Positions 1 to 12,921 of a stretch of DNA of 64,000 nucleotides are shown here, piece by piece; position 1 is the stretch's first letter, and each line of letters opens with the position of its first letter. The stretch is from Eublepharis macularius (lineage: Eukaryota > Chordata > Lepidosauria > Squamata > Eublepharidae). A model generated the notes under the pieces. The model saw only the letters and a list, made by a program, of their open reading frames with translations, was not told where the DNA came from and did no database searches. The position numbers were made by a program, and so were the translations under genes. The stretch is from the NCBI RefSeq assembly GCF_028583425.1, contig NC_072805.1, positions 20,036,001-20,100,000 on the forward strand, written 5' to 3'.

Positions 1-287
1 AATTTCAGACGTGCACCAGGTAAAGGAGCTGGAACATATGTGGAGACTTCTCAAAACGGCATCTAAAACACGCACTGTTTTTAGCTATCGTTATTTATAA
101 AGTAAGCACCTAAAATCACCAGGTACTATTTAGAAAAAGGAACAAATCCTCCCCACTGGTTTATAATCAAGAAAGTACAGACAATGCACATTAAACCAGA
201 AGAGACACCAAAAAAACTAAGGTTAACTAGCAACTTCCATGATTTACTCCAAATTACTAACAGCCAGTTTTCATTTTCCCTGACTTG

Positions 288-385
288 GATGGTCCAGGCT
301 AACTAGATCTCATCAGATCTCCTAAGTTAAGGAGGGTCAGCCCTCCATTTGGACGGGAGACCACCAAGGAAGTCAAGGCTACAAA
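288..385 (+). repeat. 5S-rRNA-derived SINE head, fragment
   Basis: GATCTCATCAGATCTCCTAA and GGACGGGAGACC correspond to the 5S rRNA region that contains its internal promoter. The tail is missing. Confidence 0.65.
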
Positions 386-631
386 ACTCTCAGAGGTTCC
401 CAACCTTGTCAACCTGTGGGGACTCTTGGACTTTTAAAGACATATAGTAGGCAACACAACAAAATGGATGACATGGGAGGGGCAAGGCCAATCACAAAAT
501 GGATGAGATGGGGGCTCAATCCGATGACAGATTACTGAGAAGCCGCAGAAAATGTTAGGAGATCTTAAAGTAAGCATCTATTTCTATTATGATAAAAGCA
601 GCGACTTCAGGATGGCTTCTCCCAGAAGTAA

Positions 632-715
632 AACCATAGAGTTTCTGGTGATTCCTAGAGCAGTGTAATGTCTCTTCCAGGTTTTACCTGGAAGTGACAT
701 AACGTCATCATGCCG
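632..715. repeat. Short dispersed repeat with CATAGAGTTTCTGG core
   Basis: CATAGAGTTTCTGGTGATTC followed by CTAGAGCAGTGTAATGTC and CTGGAAGTGACAT. Similar segments recur at about 1586-1660, 2935-3110 and 53022-53095. Class unknown. Confidence 0.5.
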
Positions 716-1872
716 ATGGTGATACTGTAATTTAATTTTAGCTTCATGGCAGAGTGGGGATTTGAACACAGATCTCCCCAATCTAATTCCAGCTCTCCAA
801 TCACTGAGTCACGCTTGTAAAGGTACTGGAAAAATCTTTGGTTTTGAGATGTCCTGTTCCCTCAAAAAGTGCACCTGTGGGAGTCCTTGAATAGAAGGAC
901 AATCAAATGAAGGCACTACCAATTATATGTTCAAATTGCACTGCAGTCATAAAACAGTTTATTAGATAAAACAAGGAAGCACATCCGATACCAATAAAAT
1001 ATTCAATTTCAATAAAATTTATTTTACTCATCCGTTAAAGGCCCAATACACTAATGCCTGTGTACACCTAGTACTTAAAAATACAATGGCCAACACAGCG
1101 CGAAACAATACACACCAAATGCAAATCACAAAATGCTCCTTGATCAATTAAGCATCCTCTTTTGGGCCCTTCCAAATACTCAAATGCCATTTTTTTTCTT
1201 CCTAGTGCTATGAATTATTCTAGGGAGGGCCCAGGGTGGTGCAATGCCCTGCTCCCATACAAGACTACCAAAAAAAAAAACCCACAAAGATTTTCACTGG
1301 CATGTGTGCTATACCATGTTTCAGTTTGTGGCGTTTAAAAAACAAGCCAAGTTTTATTAAGCTTCTCTGCTGGGTCATACTGGAGCTGGGTGCATAGACA
1401 CTGCAAAATAAAGGAGGTAGTGGGTAGGGCCATACCAGGAGCTCCTGCTCACAGCCTCACTGGCCTGTAACTACTCCGAGCGCTGACAGGAGAATTATTT
1501 TTAAAAATAAGATCAGCTACATTGCAATGTCATTCCCAGGTAAACTCCGGAAGTGATGTAGAGTAGCTCTAATCACCTGATGGCTTTATCATAGAGTTTC
1601 TGGAGATTCCTAGAGTTACCTTATGTTGCTTCCGGATTTTACCCAGAAGTAACACTGCAAGGAGCCGATGTTGCTTCCCCCCATTTCCCTGTCCCCAATC
1701 TTTCTGCCAGTTCCCGGCCTGGCCTGGTTATCCTAGCGGTGGGGAAGAGAACACATGAAAGAAAAGGATCCATAATTCAGTAAAGGATTGAGGCAGGGGC
1801 TCTGGTTCACTGGTAGAAGCCCTGCTTTAAATGCTGAAGGTCCATAGCATCTTCAGCTGCAATACTTCTCAG

Positions 1873-2191
1873 CAGGGCTTTTTTATGGGAAAAGAGGTGG
1901 TGGAAATCAGTGATGGAACTCAGGACCGCACAGTGACATCACTTTGGGTCAGCTGGAACAAGGGGGGAGTTTTTTGAAGTTTAAATCGCCCTCGGCGAAA
2001 CTGGTCACATAGCCGGTGGCCCCGCCCCCTGATCTCCAGGCAGAGGGGAGTTTAGATTGCCCTCCACATCATATGGTGCGGAGGGCGATCTAAACTCTGG
2101 AGATCAGGGGGCGAGGCCACCGGCCATGTGACCATTTTCAAGAGGTGCCGGAACTCCGTTCCACCGCGTTCCTGCTGAAAAAAAAGCCCTG
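1873..2191 (+). mobile_element. hAT-like non-autonomous element, family 1
   Basis: Terminal inverted repeats begin CAGGGCTTTTTT and end AAAAAAGCCCTG. A perfect 8-bp duplication CTTCTCAG flanks it (1865-1872, 2192-2199). The interior contains a large inverted repeat. An 8-bp TSD and CAGGG ends are typical of the hAT superfamily. There is no transposase reading frame. Confidence 0.9.
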
Positions 2192-3397
2192 CTTCTCAGG
2201 TCACAGACACTGAGAAAGTCCTTCCTCTTCCTGAAAAGTTGACTGTGCTGGGCTACCTGTGCGAACGGGAGGATGCACTAAGACAGTTTCATAGGTGGGT
2301 ACTTGGAGCCATTTGCTCCTTTCTTTGTTCTAAAGGATTGTCCGTATTCTCCCTCACTAAGTAGGACAGCATGGGAGAGATCAGCATCTAATTTTTTTAA
2401 AAAAAGAATAATAATATAACACTGAACAGAGTTCATTAATCAATGCCAGCATTACGCTCCACCGATCATCACCCCCTGGTTGTCCACTCTCATAGGGTTG
2501 CTTGCCTGATATCTCCTAGAACTTCTTCCTTTTTGACAATGGCACCCGCTTTACGGAACGGGCTCCTCAGGAGCCAAAGCTGAGGGGGTTTGTTTAGAAA
2601 GCGCTGCAGGGCTGGGCTCTATGACAGTGTATTTTGTGAGACGTTTTGTTATGAATGATGAATTTTGTATTAATGGTTTTCATGGAGCAATGTATACTTA
2701 TTTATTTACAGAATTTATATCTCACCTTTCTGTCCAATCGTGGCTAACAATTAGAAAAAAGCATTTACAAAAGAGTATCATAAAACCAGAACTGAAATAC
2801 ATATATAAAACAAAAGAGAGCAATTAAAACATAAAGAAGGAAAGTGAGATCATTGAGGGGACACCTGCATCAGCAAATGCCAGATTTTCTGGGCAGTGCC
2901 CAGGGAACAGTGGCATTTCCGGGCATTGTGACATCATGTTCAGGTGGCGCCCTAGGAACTTGCGCGATCTCTATGGTCCATACCATAGAGACTGGGAGAA
3001 ACTCCTAGAGCAGCATGGATGATATGACATCACTTCCAGGTGAAGGGGAGATGTTTGTGTCATCACTTCTGGGTGATAGAACCATAGAGGTTAGAGGAAA
3101 TTCCCAGAACATTGTTATCAACCCCCATCCCCTCCAATTCTATCTCTCAATGCTCAAATGATAGAGAACAGGGGGAGAAAGACTGCCAGCTGCCACAGAG
3201 CAAATGGTAAGCCTAACCAGACAAGCAAAAGTCTTCACCCATTGGCAGAACAAAGCGATTGAAGGAGACAGATTACTATCCTAGGGGAGGGAGTTCCAAA
3301 ATTCAGCACCAAGGCCCTGTCGCATGTTGCTACCCATCTAGCAGCAAACAGAAAGGTGGGGTATACATTTTTCATAATTAAATAAATGGGAGAATGA

Positions 3398-3515
3398 GGG
3401 CCAAGCTACAAGTGACGAATGATACTTGAACGGCAAGTGCATTTCTCCCTGTTCACTTGCCCTCCACTCAATCCACTTGCCATTCAAGTGTCATTCGTCA
3501 CTTGTAGCTTGGCCC
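3398..3515. mobile_element. Foldback element with TNA target duplication (PIF/Harbinger-like)
   Basis: Nearly the whole element is an inverted repeat: GGGCCAAGCTACAAGTGACG at the left end and its complement at the right. A 3-bp duplication TGA flanks it. A TNA-type 3-bp TSD and G-rich ends fit the PIF/Harbinger superfamily. There is no coding capacity. Confidence 0.75.
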
Positions 3516-4312
3516 TGAGAGAGTTGAGTTACCACCCAAAGGGAGTAAGAAAAAAGAAAAAGAGCAGAGACTGCAAGGAAAAAAAAGGAGTGGTTGGAGA
3601 GGCTCAAAGAAAAAGGTCACAGATTTCCATCCGTCTGTAAAAGATAAAACTAGGAAGCTGTGATTCCAAATCAGGGCCACATTTTAAACAAAACAAAACA
3701 ACGGACACACACACCCCGTCCTTAAAAAATTAACAACAGCACAGGAAACTGCTCACCATTATTTAATCCAGCTCCCTAACTTAAAAGCGGGAGACGCTCA
3801 TATTTCAGCAATGACATGAAAAGGGCCGGCTGGGACTTGGATGGCTTTTGCCTTTTTTCATTTTCCCAATATTAATTTAGGTGAATTACCCATATTCACA
3901 TTTCCTGTGCTCATTTAATAGCCATTTCCTTGTATATTACTCTTGGATGTTTCTCGTCATAGTAGCCACTGCCAGCGCATGAGAAATTAAATTTTTCTTT
4001 ATGTAATTTGTGTCAGATACCAGTCATTCTTTCATTCTGCCACCACATAAAGCATGTTACAGGGGGGGAGTGGCGGGGGTTATCCACATTTTCTAAGGAA
4101 CCAAAAGGTGGGGAAACGCCAGCCTGGATTTTACATCTACATTCGAAATAAACTGGTTTAGGAGGGCAGAGAGAGCTGGTGGTTCTTTCTTTGCAGAAGA
4201 GCATTTTAAAGAGCCAAGGGGGTGGTTTAGATTCCAGAAGGAACAAATAAGCATATCTGCACAAGCTTGTGAGGCTGGTGGTCAGTTAAAGTGTTAAGAG
4301 TCCAGAGAATCA

Positions 4313-4652
4313 GGGCCAAGCTACAAGTGACGAATGGCACTTGAACGGCAAGTGAACAGACTCACGTGCATTCCTCCCTGTTCACTTGCACTCCACTTGC
4401 CCTCCACTCGATCACATGTATTCCTCCCTGTTCACTTGCACTTCACTTGCCCTCCACCCGATCACATGTATTCCTCCCTGTTCACTTGCACTCCACCAGA
4501 TCACATGTATTCCTCCCTGTTCGCTTGCACTCCACTCGATCACGTGTATTCCTCCCTGTTCACTTGCGCTCCATCAAAAGTGAACAGGGAAGAAGACACG
4601 TGAGTCTGTTCACTTGCCGTTCAAGTGCCATTCGTCACTTATAGCTTGGCCC
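4313..4652. mobile_element. Foldback element (PIF/Harbinger-like) with internal tandem expansion
   Basis: Same ends as the copy at 3398; flanks TCA / TAA. The centre (about 4380-4585) contains at least four tandem units based on CATGTATTCCTCCCTGTTCA with CACTTGCACTCCAC linkers. This repetition explains the three overlapping proline/cysteine-rich open frames here, which are not genes. Confidence 0.8.
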
Positions 4653-5213
4653 TAAGACTGGTATAACAGTTCTGTTCCCTGAGCTCTAGTAACTTGGCCA
4701 GCGAGATAAACCTTCCATTGCCCCATTAAAATAGAGGAGCTGGCAGATATAGTTTTATCATGCAGCAGTGGGGAGAGGCATAAAAGTGGGACTAGAGACT
4801 TCCTTCAAAATAATTACAACAGTACAACAGTGCTGTGCCCTCTCCTGCCACCATGCTTCTGTGGTCTTTGTGCTTCTATGTGGTTGCCTCTCTCTTGTAC
4901 GAGCTCCCTGGCACTCCCAGGCCCATTTCTGTGCTCTTGGTCATTCTCTTTTATTTTGTATAGTATCTGTATGTTGAAACGTGCATGTGTGCCAACTCTG
5001 CCTTGGCAGACCAACATTTTGTCTTCTGCCCAACGTGTACAAATCTTGTTTTCTTTGTGAATAAAGAGACTTTGATGCCTTCCTTCCCCATCCAGAAATC
5101 AGAACAAATATACTCCATATTTGATTTTCTGCTCTAGGTTTTTAATTTTGCGCCTGATAGAACTCTTACTTGTAGGTTTCAGTATGTAGGCTCCGCCCGC
5201 CGAACCTGATCTT

Positions 5214-5378
5214 GGCTGTTTCCACACTACTCACCTTAATCTGGAACGCTGTGGAACATCGCAAAAAAACCCTGCAGAAGACGGCACACAAAACTTGCGT
5301 GAGAAGACGCTATCTTCCGTGGTTTTTTCGTGACATCCCACAGCGTTCCGGATGAATGTGAGTAGTGTGGAAACGGCC
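5214..5378. mobile_element. Foldback element, GGCCGTTTCCACAC ends
   Basis: Inverted ends GGCTGTTTCCACACTACTCA and GTGTGGAAACGGCC with 3-bp direct repeat CTT. Its superfamily cannot be assigned from ends alone. Related copies are at 17067, 52420 and 59211. Confidence 0.65.
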
Positions 5379-5385
5379 CTTGTCA

Positions 5386-5575
5386 GATCTCAGAAGCTAA
5401 GCAAGGTCAGCCTTGGTGAGTAATTGGATGGGAGACCTCCAACGAAGACTAGGGTTGCAAAGGCAGGCAATGGCAAACCACTTCTGATAGCCTCTTGCCA
5501 TGAAAATCCCACTAGGGGTCGCCATAAGTCAACTCTGACTTGAGGGCACCCCTCCCACACACACACACACACTAG
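5386..5575 (+). repeat. 5S-rRNA-derived SINE with BovB-like tail
   Basis: The head contains AGAAGCTAAGCAAGGTCAGC (5S A-box region) and TTGGATGGGAGACC (C-box region). The body has GGCAATGGCAAACCACTTCT, and the tail GGTCGCCATAAGTC...CTTGAGGGCA plus an AC run. The tail resembles the 3' end of the BovB fragment at 45577, suggesting mobilisation by that LINE. Confidence 0.8.
5556..5574. repeat. AC microsatellite (SINE tail)
   Basis: A run of CA dinucleotides directly after the BovB-like tail of the 5S SINE. Confidence 0.85.
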
Positions 5576-5844
5576 ACTACAGCACCTTGCTGTAGATATT
5601 ACAGAAAATGGCCATTTTAGTTCCTCTTTTTCCAGCAGGGGTGTTGAATTTTTAAAACATTCTCTGTAGAAATGTTTTGACACTTATTTTGTCCCAGTTT
5701 TGTTTGTTTGTTTCAAATGCTGTTCATTATACAAAAAATCAATTACTTTAAGAACTGCTTTTGTAAATACCTTTCATGAATATTTTAGTATTGATAATAA
5801 AAATTTTAAAATATGAAAGCTGAGAATTCGGAGAATGTTATATT

Positions 5845-6182
5845 CAGGGCTTTTTTCTGGGAAAAGAGGTGGTGGAACTCAGTGGGTTGCCAGCACAGGG
5901 GGCAACCCCTGGCAGGAGGTGGTGCCCCTGGTACCACATGTGCATGTGCAAAGTGCACACACGACTCCGGTACCGCGCAATGATGTCACTTTGGGTCAGC
6001 TGGAACAAGGGGAGGAGTTTTTAAAAATTTAAATCACCCTCAGTGAAAATGATCACATGCGCGGAGGGCAATCTAAACTCTCCTCTGTCTGGTGATCAGG
6101 GGGCCGGGCCACCAGCCATGTGACCATTTTCAAGAGGTGCCAGAACTCCATTCTACCGCATTCCGGCTGAAAAAAAACCCTG
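5845..6182 (+). mobile_element. hAT-like non-autonomous element, family 1
   Basis: Same ends as the copy at 1873, flanked by the perfect 8-bp duplication GTTATATT (5837-5844, 6183-6190). This copy keeps an extra section (GTGGGTTGCCAGCACAGG) and has lost one arm of the internal palindrome. Confidence 0.9.
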
Positions 6183-6947
6183 GTTATATTGATGTAACAA
6201 TATTCAGTTGTGGGGGGCTGAAGGCTACTGCCAAGGGGCCAGGGCAGGGAAACCTGCCATGTGGGAGCCCCCGCTGCAGCAACAGGGAAACCATAGATGA
6301 ATATAGAGCAGTTACTTTTGCTTTTTCCTTGCCTTGAGCCACCATTTCCTCCCCTTCCACCAAAATCCTTTTGAAAGTGGGAACTTCTAGATAACTAACA
6401 TTTTAACAATCCATTGTAACAATACACTAATTCTCAGATTTCATTTTTTTAAAAGGTAAGTCTCTAGCACTTGTTGCTGCAGAGTTAAGGTAACGTGTAG
6501 AGACTTACTTTTTAAAAATGAAATTGGTGGATTAATACACTGTTGCAGTAGAGAGCTAGAATGCTATATCAATTCCTAATATTTTTAAACCTGAAAAAGC
6601 CCTTACTTATGGGGGGTGGGGCGTGGGAGACGGCCATGGGGAGAGAGACAAAGAAATTGATGCCTACATGGACAGCGCCGGTATAAGGAAGCCAAAGTGG
6701 AGTAAAACATCCACCTGAAAATAGCAAAGACATGAGAAAAGGGAGATTTTTTAAAAAAATAGGACATTTTATTGACGGTTCACCTATGCCAGCAGTCTTC
6801 TGCACGAAAGCCCTTCTTTATGCTGGAGTCACAGATTTTCCTTGGTTTTTACAATCTGGAGGCAGGATAGATCCTACCTGCAAAGTTGTAAATGCCGCCT
6901 CTGTCCTCCCTGGCCTACTACAGCAGCGTTCTGTAGCACATTCTGTA

Positions 6948-7175
6948 GCTGGTGTAGCAGAGTGGTTAAGTGGTTCAGCTGCAAATCAGCACTCTACTGG
7001 TTCGAACCCCACTACTGCCATGAGCTCAATAGGCGGCCTTGGGGAAGCCACTCCTCTCAGCCCCAGCTCCCCAGCTGTATTGTGGGGATGATAATAACAC
7101 TAACTTGTTCATTGCTCTGGATGTGGCACTAATCTGTCTAGAAAAGCGGTAAATAAGTGCAGTTGTTTTTACCTC
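6948..7175 (+). repeat. tRNA-derived SINE
   Basis: A-box-like TAGCAGAGTGGTTAAGTGG and B-box-like GGTTCGAACCCC, then a body ending AGAAAAGCGGTAAATAAGTG. The layout (tRNA head, GGGGATGATAATAAC core) is MIR-like. Confidence 0.75.
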
Positions 7176-7576
7176 CCTGCAAAATCCAAGAGGTGACCAT
7201 ATCTCTCTCAGACTGTCCATTCAAGTCTCTTTATTCCCCCCCTTCATTCTGTGCTGTGTTATTCTGTAAAGCAACTGTCTAAAAATAGACGAAGCAAAAA
7301 ATAAAACCACACATTTTCCAAGTCTGCGTTGTAGACTCTCCAACAGTAATGCTATTGAACTGAAAGCCTTAACAGCGAGGAAGCTTATAGAAATGAAGCA
7401 GACAAAAATGGCACTCCGTGCTTTGAAATACAAAGCAGGTTCTTCTAACTCAAGGCCAAACAGCATGTCACCATTGAACGCAAGGAACAGTGCTCTGAGC
7501 TCTCCCACATCCGCGTTAAAAAAAAAGGAGTTTCATGAAGAGGGAATTTAAGGTCAAACCAGAGCAACAGTAGGAT

Positions 7577-7795
7577 GGGCATCCAGAGGAGTTAGCCGCG
7601 TTAGTCTGTAGTAGCAAAATAGAAAAGAGTCCAGTAACACCTTTAAGACTAACCAACTTTACTGTAGCATAAGCTTTCGAGAATCACAGCTCTCTTCGTC
7701 AGATGCATCTGACGAAGAGAGCTGTGATTCTCGAAAGCTTATGCTACAGTAAAGTTGGTTAGTCTTAAAGGTGCTACTGGACTCTTTTCTATTTT
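7577..7795 (+). mobile_element. Snap-back retroposon, group A, with hammerhead-like core
   Basis: Two inverted arms meet at ATGCAT. Direct repeat AGTAGGAT (7569-7576, 7796-7803). The right arm (+) at 7705-7744 reads GCAT, CTGACGA, A, hairpin GAGAG..TTCTC, GAAA, GCTT, ATGC; the left arm has the same on the minus strand (7667-7708). The variable-length duplication points to retrotransposition, not cut-and-paste. Inverted arms and this motif suggest a Penelope-like origin. Confidence 0.75.
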
Positions 7796-8521
7796 AGTAG
7801 GATATGCGTCTATGCATACATCGTCCTATTCATGAACAAACCAGGATGCTCCATTTTTAACCCAGAAACAAATATGGTAAGGGGAGGGGCACAAAAATCC
7901 TCTCTCCCTCTCTCCTTACACATTGCTGGGTTGCCTCTGTCTGCATGCAGAAGTATCAAATCATGATCAACTGTTATGAAAGGAAGATTTGGAAATCAGT
8001 AGGCTAGCCTTTTGGAGTGTCCACAAGACCAGAACGGTGAACCATCCCATGTGGAAACCGCCACAGATTCATCTGATTTCCACTTCCTGGGTGAAAAAGA
8101 ATCCAGCATCTGCTACGACCCCATTATTGCAACAATTTTTTAAAATGCAGAATGCGCTTTTCCTAGCATTCAATAGCATAAGGCTAATAAATGGTATTTA
8201 CAGGCAGTTATGCAGGATAAAACAAACTGCATGCAACAGTTTGTCCCAATGCTACCACTTTATTCACTGTGTAATCCGCCTTGGATCTCAGTGAGAAAGG
8301 TGGACTATCAGCAAGTTATTAGGAAAATGATGACCACGGTCCCTCACTTTCCCGCCCCATGTCACTGGCTGTAAGACAGCAAACAGCCAAGAGAGCTGAG
8401 CTATCCAGGGATGCATGCTCTATACGAATCCCAACTCTCCCTCTTTGTGGGATTCCCCCTTTTATCCCCCTAAACCTCAGCAAAAGGACAGAGATTCACC
8501 AATTTTACAAATACTGGTATC

Positions 8522-8820
8522 CAGGGTTTTTTTTCTGGGAAAAGAGGTGGTGGAACTCAGTGGTGGAACTCAAGACCGCACAATGACAACTGGAATAAGG
8601 GGGGAGTTTTTTAAAGTTTAAATTGCCCTGGGCGAAAATGGTCACATGGCCGGTGGCCCCACCCCCTGATCTCCAGACAGAGGGGAGTTTAGATTGCCCT
8701 ACGCGCTGCTCTAAACTCCCCTCTGTCTGAAGATCAGGGGGCGGGGCCACCCATCATGTGACCATTTTCATGAGGTGCCGGAACTCCGTTCCACTGCATT
8801 CCCGCTGAAAAAAAGCCCTG
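8522..8820 (+). mobile_element. hAT-like non-autonomous element, family 1
   Basis: Flanked by a perfect 8-bp duplication CTGGTATC (8514-8521, 8821-8828). It carries the internal palindrome built on the GATCTCCAGACAGAGGGGAG stretch. Confidence 0.9.
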
Positions 8821-9029
8821 CTGGTATCTATAAACCATCCTAAATACTGGATTCTGGCAGTATGATTGAAGATGGAAGAAAAGCAGGAGAGAAGTGAAAG
8901 GGAAGGGATGGGTCAAACCAAGGTCTAGAGGGGGGGTGGGAACCACAGAGATCAGGGCCCAGATGCCCACAACCCCAAACTCAGATTTGGTGTTACCTTC
9001 CCAGCTTAACAATAAAAAGCTGCTTTTCA

Positions 9030-9311
<282 letters not shown>

Positions 9312-9979
9312 TTAAAAGGGAGAAGACGAACTAGGAAAGAATTTAAGAGATGCTTTCTTCCCAGGAAACAGCAGGGCATTTTGCCACAGGGTCGTTGTAA
9401 TGGCCAAAAGCGTTAGCAGAGAAGCTACTGGATCTCAGTGCCTCTACAAGCTCATTCTTCAGCTTCTGCTAAGCGGTATCGTGGCACAATATAGGCCCAT
9501 CTTATGGGGTGCTGCAAAGAGCACTGAATAATGGTCAGCTGTAAGGTTTGGCACCATAAGAACAAGCAAGGGGAGCTTAGAACTTGCATGCTCCCTCTTT
9601 GAGACACTCGTTAGTTAGTTCCTGGGTTCTGACAGGGTCTTGCTCAACTGGAGCACTTCTAGAACTTTAAGAACAGGTTAAGTGGCACTGCACCAAAATG
9701 ACTGTCCAATGACAAAACTTTGGGAAGTCCAGAAAACAGCCATGCATCCTCCTATGATGAAAGCAGCCCAATGGTGGCTCCACGCAGACACCTCTTGGAC
9801 TCTTCTGAAAGACTTTCTATAGAAAATTAAAGACTGGATGTTTGTCTTGCAGAAACTGACATGGGGAGGCAGGAAATATATATACCGGCAGGTGCCGTGG
9901 TGCTCATGGGCATGACATTGGGGAATAACGTGATAAACCACCTTTTCCCTCACTTGTTCTTAATACCCTTTACAAGGAT

Positions 9980-10200
9980 CATGGGGGTTAAGTGGTCGGG
10001 ATGCAAGTCAGCACTCTGCTGGTTTGACTCCCAGTATTGCCATGGGCTCAACAGGTGGATTTGGGTAAGCCTTTCCTCTCAGTCTCAGCTCCACAGCTGT
10101 ATTATGGGGATAATAATAACATTAACTTTGTTCAGCATTCTGAGTGGGCACTAATCTGTCTAGAAGAGCAGTATATAAGCATACTATTATTATTATTGCT
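9980..10200 (+). repeat. tRNA-derived SINE
   Basis: Second copy of the 6948 family with B-box remnant GGTTTGACTCCC, GGGGATAATAATAAC core, AGTATATAAGCATAC and an ATT-rich tail. Confidence 0.72.
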
Positions 10201-10330
10201 GCTGCTGTGACATCTAAATCCGACCACTGCAAAGGATACATTTTCAACACTTTAAGCTTAACTGCTATGCAAAGTTTTCACATATTACTCAGTAACAAAG
10301 TGTTTCCACTAAGTCTGCATTCAATAGCAG

Positions 10331-10808
10331 CAGGGCTCATTTCGAGGGGGAATGCGCAGGAACGCAGTTCCGGCAGTTCTCCAAAGAGGTCACATGTCAA
10401 GTGGCCCTGCCCACCTGACTTTCAGCCATTTGGGGCCCTTTTGGGCCTGGATTGGGGCCGAAACAGCCTGGATTGGATCAGTGCCAGATGGGGGAACCCT
10501 CCCCTGCCCAGCACTGACCCAACCTGGGCCGTTTTGGCCCCAAACCGGGCCCAAAAGAGCCCAAAATGGCCACATTCAGTCATTTAGGGCCCTTTTTTGC
10601 CATTTTGAGCCCAATTTCGGCCCTGAATAGCCAGGATTGGGTCCAAAACAGCCAAGATATGTTATGTCAGGGGGTGTGGCATATGCAAATCAGTTATGCT
10701 AATGATACACTTCTGGTGATGTAGAGGGGCGTGACATATGCTAATGTGCTATGCTAATGAGTTATGCTAATGAGTTCCTCCAGCTCTTTTTCTACGAAAT
10801 GACCCCTG
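10331..10808 (+). mobile_element. hAT-like non-autonomous element, family 2
   Basis: Ends CAGGGCTCATTTCGAG and TACGAAATGACCCCTG. Flanks AATAGCAG / AATGGGAG match 6 of 8. The interior is rich in GGGCCCAAAATGGCC-type inverted motifs and ends with repeated TATGCTAATGAG units. Confidence 0.82.
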
Positions 10809-11602
10809 AATGGGAGGGACAACCAGTCTTGATTTTGTACAATATGCCTGTTTGCCAATATGTAAGTGGAAAGCACAGGGCTTTCTAAAAAAAAATGCAC
10901 ACCAGATAACGAACGACACGAAAGATCCCTAAACATTCTCATTGCTCTTCCAGAGAGTTGCTTTCCATCCTCTTGTTTTGAGGCTCTAACCACAACCAGA
11001 AGCAATGCAAGAAAAAGCAAGTGCCTTCGCCCGCCACAGCCAAGCAGGCTGCGTAGATTGTTCAGCCATCTGGACTGGCGGAAGAGACCAGAGGCGGTAG
11101 CCGCCCACCCTTCTGTACCAACAGAGATCTGATTTATATCTTCATCTCTGCAATAGAGGGACAGCTGGAAGAACCTTCACAGTACAGTTCACAGGGCAGC
11201 CACCCCCTCCAGCTTAAAACTTTAAGCATCATCTTTCCCCAAGTTCAGTGAACCATGCAGCCTTCCATATGGCTGAGCATTAAACCCAGATTTACAGTTT
11301 CTTCTTTGCAAAAGCATGAATGGCCAAGAGCACACACTCCCTAACTCTCTCTCTCACATACAGATGCTGCCAGCTGTGGTCTTCATCTTCTTAAAGGTCA
11401 GTGATTTATCCACGCTTCCTTCAAACCAACCACTCACCCATTCAGGCTCTCCCAGCTATTATTTTAAATCTTTTTGCCAACCAAGAGTTGTCATTCCAAT
11501 GGCTCATGCGGGAGGAAAAGGTTTGAGACATGGAAGAACAAAAGAGAATGGTTAGCAGGGTTTTGGTTGTGAGAAAACAGCTTGCCCCAAAGGCACAACT
11601 CA

Positions 11603-11975
11603 GAGCCAAGCTACAAGAGACGAATTACACGCGGAGGAGCACGTGAAGAGAGTTGCAATGTTAGCCGGGAAGCTGAGTTTTAAAACCGATCGGGATGCTC
11701 TGTCAATTTCTCCTCTCTATAGAGCCAGCAAAGAAGATCACTGCTCAGAGAGTTTGCTAATTTCCTCTTTGCTTGGCACAGGCTCTGTCAGTTTCACCTC
11801 CCCTTCTAAGAGGCAAAGAGGAAATAACAAACCTTCTGAGCAGCTCTCTCTGGCTCTGTAGAGAGGGAAAATTGACAAAGCCTTCCGATCTCTTTTAAAA
11901 CTCAGCTTCCCAGCAAACATTGAGACTCCCTTCACGTGCTCCTCCTCGTGTAATTTGCCTCTTGTAGCTTAGCTC
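11603..11975. mobile_element. Foldback element (PIF/Harbinger-like), long subfamily
   Basis: TSD TCA on both sides. Ends GAGCCAAGCTACAAGAGACG and CTTGTAGCTTAGCTC. The interior is a long imperfect palindrome around CTCTGTCAGTTTCACCTC. Confidence 0.75.
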
Positions 11976-12734
11976 TCAGAAATTCACACACATGGCAGCT
12001 GGCAAAGATAACTCTTTGTTGAGTCATGTGCAGTCTGTACATGTTCTCCCTTCCAAGCTTTCATTTTCTATTTATTTAAAAAACTTACAGACTCGTCTTT
12101 CTCCCAAAAAACTGAGATCCCAAGAGAGTTGAAATGATAAAACCAACATACTGAAAAATAACCATCAAATGGCCAGCAGCAACTATGAAAATTCTTACTT
12201 TTTTCTGTTATGTTATCAGCTGCACACACAAAAAAGCAATCTTAAGCTACTGGTGCATATGATTTATAAACATTATTTTATTACTAAAAAAACTCCCGGC
12301 TGGTAGGACACCAGGGGGAAAGAATCTTGCTCCACTTGTATATGCAATCACATCAACTTGCCATGAGCCAAGAGGAAAGGAGGGATATAAATATTTTAAT
12401 AAATAAAATAGATATGTTTCTGCAATGTTTTATTCCCCCACCAAAAACACACAAACAGCTGCCATTATACACATGCAGAGCACAATATTGGTTTGTGAGT
12501 GTGTGTGTATAAAGAAACAAATCATGAAGAAGTATGAAAGCAACAGTTCTACTTCAAGCACACCTCCAGATAATTTGCAACTCTGGAGAGAAATTCAGAC
12601 AAGTAATTGTAGTTAGAAGTAAACAAGAGGGCCCCTAAATGCATCTGAGAAATATGAAGGGTTCAGGAAACTCCAGGGCATTCCTGCCACAACCTCTCGG
12701 AGGCTAACTTGAAGAAAAGACCACACAGAGGATA

Positions 12735-12755
12735 CACACAACACACACACACACC
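12735..12755. repeat. AC microsatellite
   Basis: CA run just before the target duplication of the retroposon at 12768. Confidence 0.8.
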
Positions 12756-12767
12756 ATGTTATTATAG

Positions 12768-12921
12768 ATGCAGAGGAGTTAGCTGCGTTAGTCTGTAGTA
12801 GCAAAATCAAAAACAGTCCAGTAGCACCTTTAAGACTAACCGACTTTATTGTAGCATACGCTTTCGAGAATCACAGGTCTCTTCGTCAGATGCATCTGAC
12901 GAAGAGAACAGTGATTCATGC
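12768..12921 (-). mobile_element. Snap-back retroposon, group A, truncated arm
   Basis: 8-bp duplication TATTATAG (12760-12767, 12922-12929). The minus-strand core at 12854-12893 keeps CTGACGA, hairpin and GAAA but has AGCG instead of the palindromic AGCT. The second arm is cut short after about 30 bp. Confidence 0.72.

Noticed and set aside
4334-4644. Cysteine- and proline-rich open frames in three phases
   Set aside because: They are produced by the tandem units inside a foldback element.
5386-5450. 5S rRNA gene
   Set aside because: Only part of the 5S sequence is present, mutated, and fused to a SINE body and BovB-like tail.
6948-7020. tRNA gene
   Set aside because: A- and B-box-like sequences are present but the cloverleaf is not complete and the sequence continues into a SINE body.
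10144-10630. Open frames of up to 147 codons on both strands
   Set aside because: They lie in a tRNA-derived SINE and an hAT-like element with inverted motifs; no transposase domain.
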